NCBI GenBank assembly: GCA_026417675.1
Contig: JAOACV010000049.1
Coordinates: forward strand, 1-8,606
DNA length: 8,606 nucleotides
DNA from: Verrucomicrobiia bacterium
Lineage (GTDB): Bacteria; Verrucomicrobiota; Verrucomicrobiia; CAIQCK01
Direction: 5' to 3'
Positions 1 through 8,606 of this stretch are shown piece after piece. Made by a program: the position numbers and the translations under genes. Position 1 is the stretch's first letter. The number at the start of each line of letters is the position of its first letter. The notes beneath the pieces are model-generated. The model saw nothing but the letters and a program-made list of their open reading frames with translations, had not been told where the DNA came from and did no database searches.

Positions 1-1
1 G

Positions 2-454
2 AGACAGTACCAGCGCAGTCTGGATGCGCTGCATCGCTGCGCGCGGGTGGCGGAGAAACACAAGGTGACGCTCTGTCTGGAGAACGTCTGGAACAAGTTC
101 CTGCTCAGCCCGCTGGAGATGCGCGAGTTCATTGACAAGCTCGGCAGTGATTGCGTCGGCGCTTACTTCGATGTCGGCAACGTGGTCCTCTACGGCTACC
201 CGCAGGACTGGATTCGCACGCTGGGCAAGCGCATCGTCCGTGTGCACATCAAGGACTTCAAGCCCGTCATCGGCAACATCAACGGCTTCTGCAATCTGTT
301 GGACGGCGACGTGAACTGGAAGGCCGTGATGGCCGAGCTGCGCGCGCTGCGCTATGACGGCCTCTGCACGGTCGAGGTGCCGGCCTACAGGCAGAGTCCC
401 GAAGGTTGCCTGCGCGACTGGTCCAGCAAGCTCGACCAGATCTTCGCGCTGTAG
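2..454 (+). CDS. Sugar-phosphate isomerase/epimerase (TIM barrel), 5'-truncated
   Basis: This is the C-terminal 150 residues of a protein that begins before the window. The frame is open from base 2, and a GTG at 47 is internal rather than a credible start. The sequence fits the AP-endonuclease-2-like TIM-barrel family of sugar isomerases and epimerases. The metal and substrate residues expected of that family are visible (fragment numbering): Glu27 in LENVW, Asp57 in YFDVGN, His82 in VHIKD and Glu125 in TVEVP. The stretch LENVWNKFLLSP resembles hexulose-6-phosphate 3-epimerase/isomerase members (UlaE/SgbU-like), so a phosphorylated or free ketose is a likely substrate, but the specificity cannot be read from this fragment. 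It probably acts in the cytoplasm. The stop lies 5 nt before the next gene's ATG, so the two are probably co-transcribed. The family is confident; the exact reaction is not. Confidence 0.85.
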   Translation, partial: RQYQRSLDALHRCARVAEKHKVTLCLENVWNKFLLSPLEMREFIDKLGSDCVGAYFDVGNVVLYGYPQDWIRTLGKRIVRVHIKDFKPVIGNINGFCNLLDGDVNWKAVMAELRALRYDGLCTVEVPAYRQSPEGCLRDWSSKLDQIFAL

Positions 455-459
455 CCGCG

Positions 460-1206
460 ATGCAGGAGCATTCCACCTGGGCGTTCGTCTTCGCCATCGG
501 CGCAGCGGTGTTGATTGGCGTCGCCAAGGCCGGTTTCGGGGGCGGGATGGGAATGCTCGTGACGCCGCTGACGGCGCTGGCATTTCCGGCGCGCGATACG
601 CTGGGCATTCTGTTGCCGTTGCTGATCGTCGGGGACGCGTTCTCGCTCTACTTCTACTGGCGCAAATGGGACTCGCGCAACGTCCTATGGCTGCTGCCGG
701 GCGCGCTGGCCGGCATCGGGTTCGGTCTGATGCTGATCGGCAAGCTCGACGACCGCGGGCTGGCTCGGTTCATCGGCGCGGTCAGTGTCGGGTTCATCGG
801 TATCCAATGGTTGCGCGACGCCCTGTGGGCGCACCCGGAGCGGTATCACCCGAAGCACTGGCATGGCGCGCTTTTTGGCCTCGCTGCCGGGATCACGACG
901 ACCATCGCGCACGCCGCCGGGCCGGTGGTGGCGCTGTTTCTCATCCCGCAACGGCTCTCGAAGGAGTTCTTCGTCGGCACGACGGTGTTGATCTTCGCGT
1001 TGATCAACTGGATCAAGATGCCGTTCTTCCTCTGGCAGGGCCTGTGCACGCTCGACACGATGTGGCACAGCCTCTGGCTCGCCCCCGCGGTGCCGATCGG
1101 CGTCTGGATCGGCGTGTGGTGCAACCGCCGGCTCACGCCGACCTGGTTCATGCGCGTGGTCTATGTCATGGTGTTTGCGACGGGGGTGGAATTGCTGATC
1201 CGGTGA
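460..1206 (+). CDS. TauE/SafE family anion (sulfite) exporter-like membrane protein
   Basis: This 248-residue, strongly hydrophobic polytopic protein has several predicted membrane segments, roughly residues 8-23, 33-65, 75-95, 101-118, 137-162, 171-192, 205-221 and 229-247. It shows the family's internal two-fold pattern: a glycine-rich AKAGFGGGMG at 22-31 in the first half and GITTTIAHAAGP at 144-155 in the second. The length is normal for TauE/SafE (about 250). Known members export sulfite, sulfoacetate or related organosulfur anions, or have unknown substrates; nothing here fixes the substrate. I chose the ATG at 460 because it gives the usual short N-terminus. The frame stays open further upstream, but that would overlap the isomerase gene. 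No good ribosome binding site is visible, so translation may be coupled to the upstream gene, which ends 5 nt before. The gene converges on the minus-strand CvpA-family gene. Confidence 0.85.
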   Translation: MQEHSTWAFVFAIGAAVLIGVAKAGFGGGMGMLVTPLTALAFPARDTLGILLPLLIVGDAFSLYFYWRKWDSRNVLWLLPGALAGIGFGLMLIGKLDDRGLARFIGAVSVGFIGIQWLRDALWAHPERYHPKHWHGALFGLAAGITTTIAHAAGPVVALFLIPQRLSKEFFVGTTVLIFALINWIKMPFFLWQGLCTLDTMWHSLWLAPAVPIGVWIGVWCNRRLTPTWFMRVVYVMVFATGVELLIR

Positions 1207-1243
1207 AGCAGGAGAAGGAAAACAGTTGCTTTGAATCGCAAAA

Positions 1244-1259
1244 CGGACTTCCAAGTCCG
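1244..1259. repeat. Short palindrome, first of a related pair (REP-like)
   Basis: The sequence CGGACTT-CC-AAGTCCG is a perfect 7-bp inverted repeat with a 2-nt centre. It lies 37 nt past the transporter stop. It has A residues on its left flank but no T-tract on its right, so it is a poor plus-strand terminator. Its core (CGG-A-CTT / AAG-T-CCG) is the same as that of the palindrome at 1284-1306 apart from one compensated base pair, which suggests a repeat family. Confidence 0.6.
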
Positions 1260-1283
1260 CTCAATTCTCGTTCCACATCCGAT

Positions 1284-1307
1284 AAACGGGCTTGGAAAGC
1301 CCGTTTT
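1284..1307. terminator. Bidirectional rho-independent terminator / second palindrome
   Basis: The arms AAACGGGCTT (1284-1293) and AAGCCCGTTT (1297-1306) form a perfect 10-bp stem around the loop GGA, followed by one more T. Its A-rich left arm and T-rich right arm give a short U-run in both directions. It sits 6 nt beyond the stop codon of the minus-strand CvpA-family gene and 77 nt beyond the plus-strand transporter stop, which suits a shared terminator for convergent genes. The U-tract is short (four T on the plus strand), so efficiency is uncertain. It could equally be part of a REP-like element with the palindrome at 1244-1259. Confidence 0.65.
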
Positions 1308-1313
1308 CGACGA

Positions 1314-2171
1314 TCAGCCGCCCCTCTTCTCGCGCTGGCTGACGAATTTCAACGCGTCCGCCCAGTCAAACGCCGCCAGGGTCTCGCGCGCGGCTTTGTC
1401 CCTTAGGATGGCGATGACCTTGCGGTGCAACAGGAGGCTGATCACCGGTTGGCCTTCATTGGCCATTTTGATCAGGTCGGCGTCGGTTAGGGCGGCATGA
1501 ATGGCGGGGTCGCGGTCGAGCCGCGCAAACCCGGCGTAGCTGGTGAGCTTGCGCCGCAATTCCGGCTGGTTGGCCAGCATGCCGAGCAGTTTCACAGCGT
1601 CCTTGAACTTCTGCGGCGTCGGGTCCAGCGCCGTGATGGCTTGGCCCGCCCAACTGGTCGGCTGACCTGACAGATTGGGCGCGAGGTCGCTCTTTGCGTT
1701 ATAGATGAAGGCCGCAAACGTTCGCGGCGGCGGCCCGGCCCGGCCCGGCTCTGGCGCCATCCGCAGGAACACCCACCACAGGTCGCCGGTAAAATAAACC
1801 ACCCACAGGAACACAAACGCAATCACCACACCCTGAACGAAACCGATGAACAAGCCCAGCTTCTTGTTGAGGCCGAAGGTCCACAGTTCCACCGCCGGCC
1901 CGCCGAAGATGCCGTTGAGGACGCGGCCGGCGATCACAAACGCGGTCCAGATGACCAAGGCCGCGCCAGCCACGGCGATTCCGCGCGCCCAGACGGGGTT
2001 GGAAATCCACGCGTTGAGGAACATCATCTGCAGCAGATCGCCGAACTTTGGTGACAGCAGGATCGCCCCCACCAAGCCGGCGAGGTTGGCCAGCGAGCGA
2101 ATCGCGCCGCGCGCGTAGCCCGCCAGCACCTGCCACACGATCAACAATCCGGCGATGACAGAAACGCTCAT
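1314..2171 (-). CDS. CvpA-family membrane protein with long C-terminal extension
   Basis: This 285-residue protein has an N-terminal half that fits the CvpA family: a first membrane segment (about residues 4-19) followed by the conserved G-x-x-RG-x-x-R pattern (GYARGAIR, 18-25). Further hydrophobic segments follow at about 27-40, 62-84 and 104-125. Classical CvpA proteins are about 160 residues and are known from colicin V production; more recent work links them to envelope homeostasis. Here about 150 mostly soluble, helix-prone residues follow the last membrane segment, starting with a proline-rich linker (PEPGRAGPPPR). I recognise no domain in this tail. I chose the ATG at 2171 because it is directly before the first membrane segment and has GGAG about 14 nt upstream; a TTG at 2207 would add 12 residues but has no visible binding site. 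The gene lies 125 nt downstream of fba on the same strand, so co-transcription is possible. Confidence 0.75.
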   Translation of the reverse strand: MSVSVIAGLLIVWQVLAGYARGAIRSLANLAGLVGAILLSPKFGDLLQMMFLNAWISNPVWARGIAVAGAALVIWTAFVIAGRVLNGIFGGPAVELWTFGLNKKLGLFIGFVQGVVIAFVFLWVVYFTGDLWWVFLRMAPEPGRAGPPPRTFAAFIYNAKSDLAPNLSGQPTSWAGQAITALDPTPQKFKDAVKLLGMLANQPELRRKLTSYAGFARLDRDPAIHAALTDADLIKMANEGQPVISLLLHRKVIAILRDKAARETLAAFDWADALKFVSQREKRGG

Positions 2172-2296
2172 GACATCAGTGACTGCTCCACGCAAGCGCT
2201 GGCGCAAGGAGGCGGCACCGCTATGCGGAGACGCAAATCTGTTCGCCTTCCACGTCGGCGGCCTGCACGAGCGAAAACAAAATGGCAGCGCCGCGC

Positions 2297-3324
<1,028 letters not shown>

Positions 3325-3368
3325 TAGTGAAAATGGCCGGACTGCCGCCTCGCAAATATGCCGTGCGT

Positions 3369-3415
3369 GGTCCGCCCTTGTTTCCGCTTTGCCGTTGACT
3401 CGGCGAGGGCGGACC
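3369..3415. promoter_or_regulatory. 12-bp inverted repeat enclosing the purA -35 box (possible operator)
   Basis: GGTCCGCCCTTG (3369-3380) pairs with CGAGGGCGGACC (3404-3415) over 12 positions, with a single T-G wobble. The 23-nt loop contains TTGACT, the candidate purA -35 box at 3395-3400. In DNA, such spaced half-sites around a promoter fit a dimeric regulator's operator. As RNA it would lie mostly upstream of the predicted purA start, so it is less likely to act as a leader structure. No known operator consensus was recognised. Confidence 0.45.
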
Positions 3416-3424
3416 GGTTAGGGT
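3395..3424 (+). promoter_or_regulatory. Candidate sigma-70-type promoter for the purA operon
   Basis: TTGACT at 3395-3400 matches five of six -35 consensus bases. TAGGGT at 3419-3424, 18 nt downstream, has the key first T, A and last T of a -10 box. The predicted start is near 3431, leaving a leader of about 110 nt before the purA ATG at 3541. This is the only good -35 I see upstream of the five-gene plus-strand cluster, and it is probably the main promoter of the operon. Confidence 0.5.
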
Positions 3425-3449
3425 CTGCGGGCAATTGAGAAAATTGGTT

Positions 3450-4821
<1,372 letters not shown>

Positions 4822-4855
4822 TGACGCCGCAGCCCGCGCGGCAGCCCGAAGAGCC

Positions 4856-5575
4856 ATGAGTGCCAACCCCAAAGTCCCGCGGCACATCGCCATCATCATG
4901 GATGGCAACGGCCGCTGGGCACGCCAGCGAGGGCTGCCCCGCATCGAGGGCCATCGCGCCGGTGCGGAGAGCGTGCGCGCCGCCGTGCATGCGGCGGGCG
5001 AGGCGGGGGTGAAATACCTGACGCTTTACGCTTTCTCCGTCGAGAACTGGCGCCGCCCCAAACAGGAGGTCTCCGGTTTGATGCGCCTGCTGGTGCGTTA
5101 TCTGCGGTCGGAGATTGACGAGCTGGACCGGAACAACGTGCGGCTGGAGACGATCGGACGGCTCGAAGACCTCCCCAAGTCGGCGCAGCGCGAACTGGAA
5201 GAGGCCCGGCAGCGGCTGTCGAAGAACACCGGCCTGACGCTGATCGTGGCGCTCAGTTACGGCGGGCGCACGGAACTGGTGGACGCGATGCGCAAGATTG
5301 CGGGCGAGGTCCAAGCCGGGCGGCTGCGGCCGGAGCAGATTGACGAGGCGACCATCAGCGGCGCGCTTTACACGGCGAAGTTTCCCGATCCGGACCTCCT
5401 GATCCGCACCAGCGGCGAGATGCGGCTGAGCAATTTCCTGCTCTGGCAGACCTCCTACACGGAAATCTGGATCACCCCGACGCTGTGGCCGGACTTCCGC
5501 AAGGAGGACTTCCTGCAAGCGTTGGCAGACTACCGGAAGCGCGAACGCCGTTTCGGCGGCATCGAGCCGACTTGA
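4856..5575 (+). CDS. uppS: Undecaprenyl diphosphate synthase (cis-prenyltransferase)
   Basis: This 239-residue enzyme adds isopentenyl diphosphate units in cis to farnesyl diphosphate, making the C55 lipid carrier used for peptidoglycan and surface polysaccharides. It is a cytoplasmic, membrane-associated dimer. All signature regions are present: HIAIIMDGNGRWA at 10-22 with the magnesium-binding catalytic Asp16; EGHRAGAESV at 31-40; AFSVENWRRP at 59-68; SYGGRTELVDA at 134-144; and the PROSITE-type block DPDLLIRTSGEMRLSNFLLW at 178-197 with substrate-binding Arg184, Arg190 and Ser192, followed by YTEIW. The start is ATG at 4856, which puts the family's N-terminus where expected; an in-frame TTG at 4811 would overlap purA and add 15 alanine/arginine-rich residues unlike the family. 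The binding site (GAAGAG) is weak, so coupling to purA translation is plausible. Only 1 nt separates its stop from the cdsA ATG. Confidence 0.96.
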   Translation: MSANPKVPRHIAIIMDGNGRWARQRGLPRIEGHRAGAESVRAAVHAAGEAGVKYLTLYAFSVENWRRPKQEVSGLMRLLVRYLRSEIDELDRNNVRLETIGRLEDLPKSAQRELEEARQRLSKNTGLTLIVALSYGGRTELVDAMRKIAGEVQAGRLRPEQIDEATISGALYTAKFPDPDLLIRTSGEMRLSNFLLWQTSYTEIWITPTLWPDFRKEDFLQALADYRKRERRFGGIEPT

Positions 5576-5576
5576 C

Positions 5577-6488
5577 ATGCTCCGCCAACGGTTGCCAAGC
5601 ACCCTCTCGATGTGGGCCCTTGTGCTCGCGGTGGTTTTTCTGGCGCCGCCGGTGTGCAGTTGGGGATTGCTGGCGCTGATCGGCTCTCTGGCCCTGTGGG
5701 AGTGCTACTCGATTTTTGAGAAGGCCGGTCTGCGCGTGATGAAAGTTTGGGGCGTGTTGTCGGGTCTGGTGTTGTTGGCGGGCAGTTGGTTCTTCTACAA
5801 GCACAGCGGTCACGCAGGAAGCTGGCGCGTGACGGAGGCCACCGTGCTGTTGTTCGAGTCCACCGTTCTTGGCTTGGCGTTGATGGGCTGTTTCGTCGGC
5901 ACGATGGTCCATCGCGACGACGGCAAGCCGTTCGCGCCGGTCGCCGCCATTGGCTCGACGATGCTGGGTCTGATTTATGTGAGCTGGCTCTTCAACTTCC
6001 TCATCAAGGTCTATTTCATCGAGCCTTCTTGCGGCCAGCACGGGGGCTGGGCGCTCTTCCACGGCAAATACGCCGTGTTCTACCTCATCCTGGTCACCAA
6101 GCTCAGCGACTCCGGCGCCTATGTGGTCGGCTCGTGGCTGGGCCGGCACAAGATGTCGCCCCGGATCAGCCCCAAGAAAACCTGGGAGGGCGCGGCCGGC
6201 GCGGTCCTCACGGCGATGTTGGCCGGGCTGGGCGCGTTTTATCTCTTCCGCGAATCGCTCGTGCCGCTGCGCATGACGCCGCTTCACGCGGTCATCGTCG
6301 GCGCGCTGCTCGGCGCGGTGGGCATCGTGGGCGACCTGGCCGAGTCCATCATCAAGCGCCAGGCCGGCGTGAAGGACTCCGGCAGGTGGCTGCCCGGCAT
6401 CGGCGGTCTGCTCGATTTGATTGATAGCTTGCTCTTTACGGCGCCGGCACTCTACGCTTACTTGCGGTTGGTTTTGCGCGCGTCATGA
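5577..6488 (+). CDS. cdsA: Phosphatidate cytidylyltransferase (CDP-diglyceride synthase)
   Basis: This 303-residue integral inner-membrane enzyme makes CDP-diacylglycerol from phosphatidate and CTP, the branch point for all bacterial phospholipids. It has about 7-8 hydrophobic segments. The conserved C-terminal half is clear: SDSGAYVVGSWLGRHKMSP at 177-195, ISPKKTWEG at 197-205, GDLAESIIKRQAGVKDSG at 252-269, and the end of the family signature PGIGGLLDLID at 273-283. In the classical signature this last stretch is P-G-H-G-G-x-x-D-R-x-D. Here His is Ile275 and Arg is Leu281, while the metal-binding acidic residues (Asp253, Asp267, Asp280, Asp283) are kept. I read this as a lineage-specific variant of an active enzyme. 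The ATG at 5577 follows the uppS stop by 1 nt, and the stop overlaps the dxr start (ATGA), so translational coupling on both sides is likely. Confidence 0.94.
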   Translation: MLRQRLPSTLSMWALVLAVVFLAPPVCSWGLLALIGSLALWECYSIFEKAGLRVMKVWGVLSGLVLLAGSWFFYKHSGHAGSWRVTEATVLLFESTVLGLALMGCFVGTMVHRDDGKPFAPVAAIGSTMLGLIYVSWLFNFLIKVYFIEPSCGQHGGWALFHGKYAVFYLILVTKLSDSGAYVVGSWLGRHKMSPRISPKKTWEGAAGAVLTAMLAGLGAFYLFRESLVPLRMTPLHAVIVGALLGAVGIVGDLAESIIKRQAGVKDSGRWLPGIGGLLDLIDSLLFTAPALYAYLRLVLRAS

Positions 6489-7627
6489 AACGAGTCGTCT
6501 TACTGGGCAGCACCGGCTCAATCGGCCAGAGCACGCTCAAGGTCGCCGCCGACCTGCGCGGAGAAATCCGGCTGGTCGGTCTCGCGGCCAGGTCCCGCGT
6601 TGACGAACTGGCCCGTCAGGCCCGCGCGGTGAAGCCGGACGCCGTCGCGATCTACGACGAGTCCGCCGCCGGCGAATTGAAGAGGCTTCTGCCGCCGGGG
6701 ACGAAGTGCCACAGCGGCGAGCAGGGTCTCGTTGAATTGGCCACAATGCCCGAAGCCGACATGGTGCTGGTGGCCATCGTCGGCACGATGGGCTTGCACC
6801 CCGCGCTGGCCGCCATTCGCGCCGGCAAGGACCTCGCCGTCGCCTCGAAGGAAATCCTCGTCATGGCGGGCGAAATCGTCATGCGCGAAGCCCGCAAGCA
6901 CCGCGTGAAGATTCTCCCTGTGGACAGCGAGCATAGCGCCATTTTCCAATGTCTCGAAGGCCGGCATCCCGATGATGTGCGCCGTCTGCTGTTGACGGCC
7001 TCCGGCGGCCCCTTTCGCAAGAAGACCAAGGCCGAGCTGGCACACGTCACAGCCGCCGACGCGCTGCGGCACCCGACGTGGAACATGGGCAGCAAGATCA
7101 CGATTGACTCCGCGACGCTCTTCAACAAGGGCCTTGAGACCATCGAGGCGCGCTGGCTGTTCGGTTTGGACATTGATCGCGTGGACGTCGTGGTCCATCC
7201 CCAAAGCATCATCCATTCGATGGTGGAGTTTCTCGACGGCTCGGTGCTCGCGCAACTGAGCGTGCCCGACATGCGCTACCCGATTCAATACGCCTTTACC
7301 TATCCGCGGCGCCGGCCGAACACGCTGCCGCCAACCGAGTTCACGAAACTCCAGCCGCTGACGTTCGAGATGCCCGACCTCGATCGTTTTCCCGCGCTGC
7401 GAATGGCGCGCGACGCGGGCCGCGCCGGCGGCACGATGCCCGCCGTGATGAATGCCGCCAACGAGATCGCCGTGCCGGCGTTCATGGAAGGCCGCATTCG
7501 CTTCCCGCAGATTTGGGAGACGGTGGAGAAGGTCATGAGCCGCCATCGCGTGGCGCATCCCAAGACGCTGGAGCCGATCATTGAGGCGGACCGCTGGGCG
7601 CGCGAAGAAGCCCGCCGTTGGTGCTGA
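6485..7627 (+). CDS. dxr: 1-deoxy-D-xylulose 5-phosphate reductoisomerase
   Basis: This 380-residue cytoplasmic enzyme converts 1-deoxy-D-xylulose 5-phosphate to 2-C-methyl-D-erythritol 4-phosphate with NADPH, the committed step of the MEP isoprenoid pathway. The N-terminal Rossmann motif is LLGSTGSIGQSTL at 6-18. Active-site residues are in place: LPVDSEHSA at 144-152 with metal ligands Asp147 and Glu149; GGPFR at 174-178; HPTWNMGSKITIDSATLFNK at 196-215, followed by Gly-Leu and the third metal ligand Glu218; and the C-terminal NAANEIAV at 323-330. The usual ANKE motif is ASKE (120-123) here, a conservative change. The length is close to the usual 385-400. The ATG at 6485 overlaps the cdsA stop by 4 nt. 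The stop is followed by one codon and the rseP ATG in the same frame. Its product feeds the precursors used by UppS, two genes upstream. Confidence 0.97.
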   Translation: MKRVVLLGSTGSIGQSTLKVAADLRGEIRLVGLAARSRVDELARQARAVKPDAVAIYDESAAGELKRLLPPGTKCHSGEQGLVELATMPEADMVLVAIVGTMGLHPALAAIRAGKDLAVASKEILVMAGEIVMREARKHRVKILPVDSEHSAIFQCLEGRHPDDVRRLLLTASGGPFRKKTKAELAHVTAADALRHPTWNMGSKITIDSATLFNKGLETIEARWLFGLDIDRVDVVVHPQSIIHSMVEFLDGSVLAQLSVPDMRYPIQYAFTYPRRRPNTLPPTEFTKLQPLTFEMPDLDRFPALRMARDAGRAGGTMPAVMNAANEIAVPAFMEGRIRFPQIWETVEKVMSRHRVAHPKTLEPIIEADRWAREEARRWC

Positions 7628-7630
7628 TTT

Positions 7631-8606
7631 ATGGACAACTTGCTTCCCATCCTCTTTATGCTGTTTCTGTTCGGGGCGTCCATCTTCGTCCACGAGCTGG
7701 GCCACTTCTGGCTGGCCCGCCGCCGGGGCATGAAGATCGAGCGCTTCTCCATCGGTTTCGGCCCCGCCATCTGGAAGACCGTCCGCGACGGCATCGAATT
7801 CCGCATCAGTTGGTTTCCTCTCGGCGGCTACGTGTTGCTGCCGCAGATGAACCCCGCCGACGCGCTCGAGGGCAAGAGCGAGAACAAGCAACCGCTGCCG
7901 CCAGCGACGCCGTTCACCAAGATCATCGTCGCGCTGGCCGGCCCGGCCTTCAACATCGCCTTCGCCATGCTGCTGGCTGTCATCGTCTCCATCGCCGGCA
8001 CGGCGGAGTATCACCCGGCGATGCTGGTGGTCAGCAAGGTGCCGAAGACCGCGCCGGAATACGCCTGCGGCCTGCGCCAGGGCGACCACATTATCCGCGT
8101 GGATGGTTTTCGCGTCTGGAACGCCGAGGACGTCCTCGAATCCCTCGTCACCTGCACCGAGGATCCGGTCCCGTTCGTCGTGCAGCGCGGCAAGGAGCGG
8201 CTGACGCTGCACATCAAGGCCGATCGTGACGCGGAGTTGGGCGTGCGGATCCCGAAGTTTGAGCTGGGCGAGGCTTCCTACGTGACGTGGCTGGAACCGG
8301 ACCGTCCGGCGGAGAAAGCCGGGCTGCAAGTCGGCGATCGCATCCTCACCGTGGACGGCGAACCGGTCCTGAACGTCAACAATCTGCGCGACATGATCAT
8401 CCACCGTGCCGGCCAGCCGCTGCGCGTCGTATTCACCCGCAAGGGCGAGCGCAAGGAAGTCATCGTCACACCGTTCCATGATGCGAAGGAAGACCGCGGC
8501 CGCATCGGCATTCGTCTCGGCCTGGATCCGAGCGCGCCCAAAGTGCTCGGCCATCCGTCACCGCTGGAGCAGATCGAGCGTCACATCTCCAAAACTACCC
8601 GCATGT
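7631..8606 (+). CDS. rseP: RIP site-2 metalloprotease RseP, 3'-truncated
   Basis: The frame is open from the ATG at 7631 to the window end, 325 codons with no stop, so the C-terminus is missing. The family cuts membrane-embedded substrates, classically an anti-sigma factor (RseA) after DegS cleavage, and signal-peptide remnants. A first membrane segment (about 4-20) leads directly into the zinc site HELGH at 21-25. Next come WFPLGGYV at 61-68, matching the family's membrane-associated beta loop, and AGPAFNIAFA at 103-112 in the second membrane segment (about 100-123). Two PDZ domains follow at about 135-197 (with GLRQGDHIIRVDG) and 217-280 (with GLQVGDRILTVDG), the two-PDZ arrangement of proteobacterial RseP. 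The third zinc ligand (the LDG motif) should lie beyond the window. No clear ribosome binding site precedes the ATG, which is 3 nt after the dxr stop, so coupling is likely. Confidence 0.93.
   Translation, partial: MDNLLPILFMLFLFGASIFVHELGHFWLARRRGMKIERFSIGFGPAIWKTVRDGIEFRISWFPLGGYVLLPQMNPADALEGKSENKQPLPPATPFTKIIVALAGPAFNIAFAMLLAVIVSIAGTAEYHPAMLVVSKVPKTAPEYACGLRQGDHIIRVDGFRVWNAEDVLESLVTCTEDPVPFVVQRGKERLTLHIKADRDAELGVRIPKFELGEASYVTWLEPDRPAEKAGLQVGDRILTVDGEPVLNVNNLRDMIIHRAGQPLRVVFTRKGERKEVIVTPFHDAKEDRGRIGIRLGLDPSAPKVLGHPSPLEQIERHISKTTRM

Noticed and set aside
354..1406. A 350-codon plus-strand frame over the end of the isomerase and the transporter
   Set aside because: It is in a different frame from both motif-bearing genes. 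The product is Arg/Ala/Gly/His-rich with no membrane segments, so it is a shadow of the TauE/SafE gene.
2172..2296. Gap between fba and the CvpA-family gene, checked for a terminator or small gene
   Set aside because: No strong GC stem with a T-tract was found on the minus strand, and the short open stretches lack a convincing start and binding site. I see nothing I can support here.
6518..8554. A 678-codon open frame on the minus strand across dxr and rseP
   Set aside because: It lies antisense to two genes with full sets of family motifs. Its product is rich in His, Arg, Asp and Ala in low-complexity fashion, as expected when the complement of GC-rich coding sequence is read. No motif or ribosome binding site supports it.

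Overview
This is a GC-rich bacterial chromosome segment that is almost entirely coding. It carries eight protein-coding genes, two of them cut by the window edges. I see no rRNA, tRNA, CRISPR array, transposase or phage gene. The mix of housekeeping genes, the Gram-negative-type uppS-cdsA-dxr-rseP cluster with purA directly upstream, and the non-standard CdsA signature suggest a member of the PVC superphylum. My best guess is Verrucomicrobiota (Pedosphaera/Limisphaerales-like). That placement rests on recalled resemblance, not on a database search.

Layout. (1) Positions 1-1206, plus strand: the 3' part of a sugar-phosphate isomerase/epimerase-type TIM-barrel gene, followed 5 nt later by a TauE/SafE-family membrane transporter. 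(2) Positions 1207-1313: a convergent gap holding two related short palindromes, the second of which looks like a bidirectional terminator. (3) Positions 1314-3250, minus strand: fba (class II fructose-bisphosphate aldolase) and, 125 nt downstream, a CvpA-family membrane protein with a long C-terminal extension. (4) Positions 3251-3540: a divergent regulatory region with a candidate promoter for fba, a candidate promoter for purA, a 12-bp inverted repeat around the purA -35 box and a terminator-like hairpin in the purA leader. (5) Positions 3541-8606, plus strand: purA, uppS, cdsA, dxr and rseP (truncated at the window end). Intergenic gaps here are 34, 1, -4 and 3 nt, so they are very probably one operon.

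How the genes work together. Dxr makes MEP for isoprenoid synthesis, and UppS elongates isoprenoid diphosphates to the undecaprenyl carrier lipid for cell-wall and O-antigen synthesis. CdsA makes CDP-diacylglycerol for phospholipids, and RseP is an intramembrane protease of envelope stress signalling. The cluster is therefore an envelope-biogenesis operon, joined to purine (AMP) synthesis through purA. fba (glycolysis/gluconeogenesis) is transcribed divergently from the same control region.

I found no convincing new multi-gene system. The observations most worth checking are the structured fba/purA regulatory region and the paired REP-like palindromes at 1244-1306.
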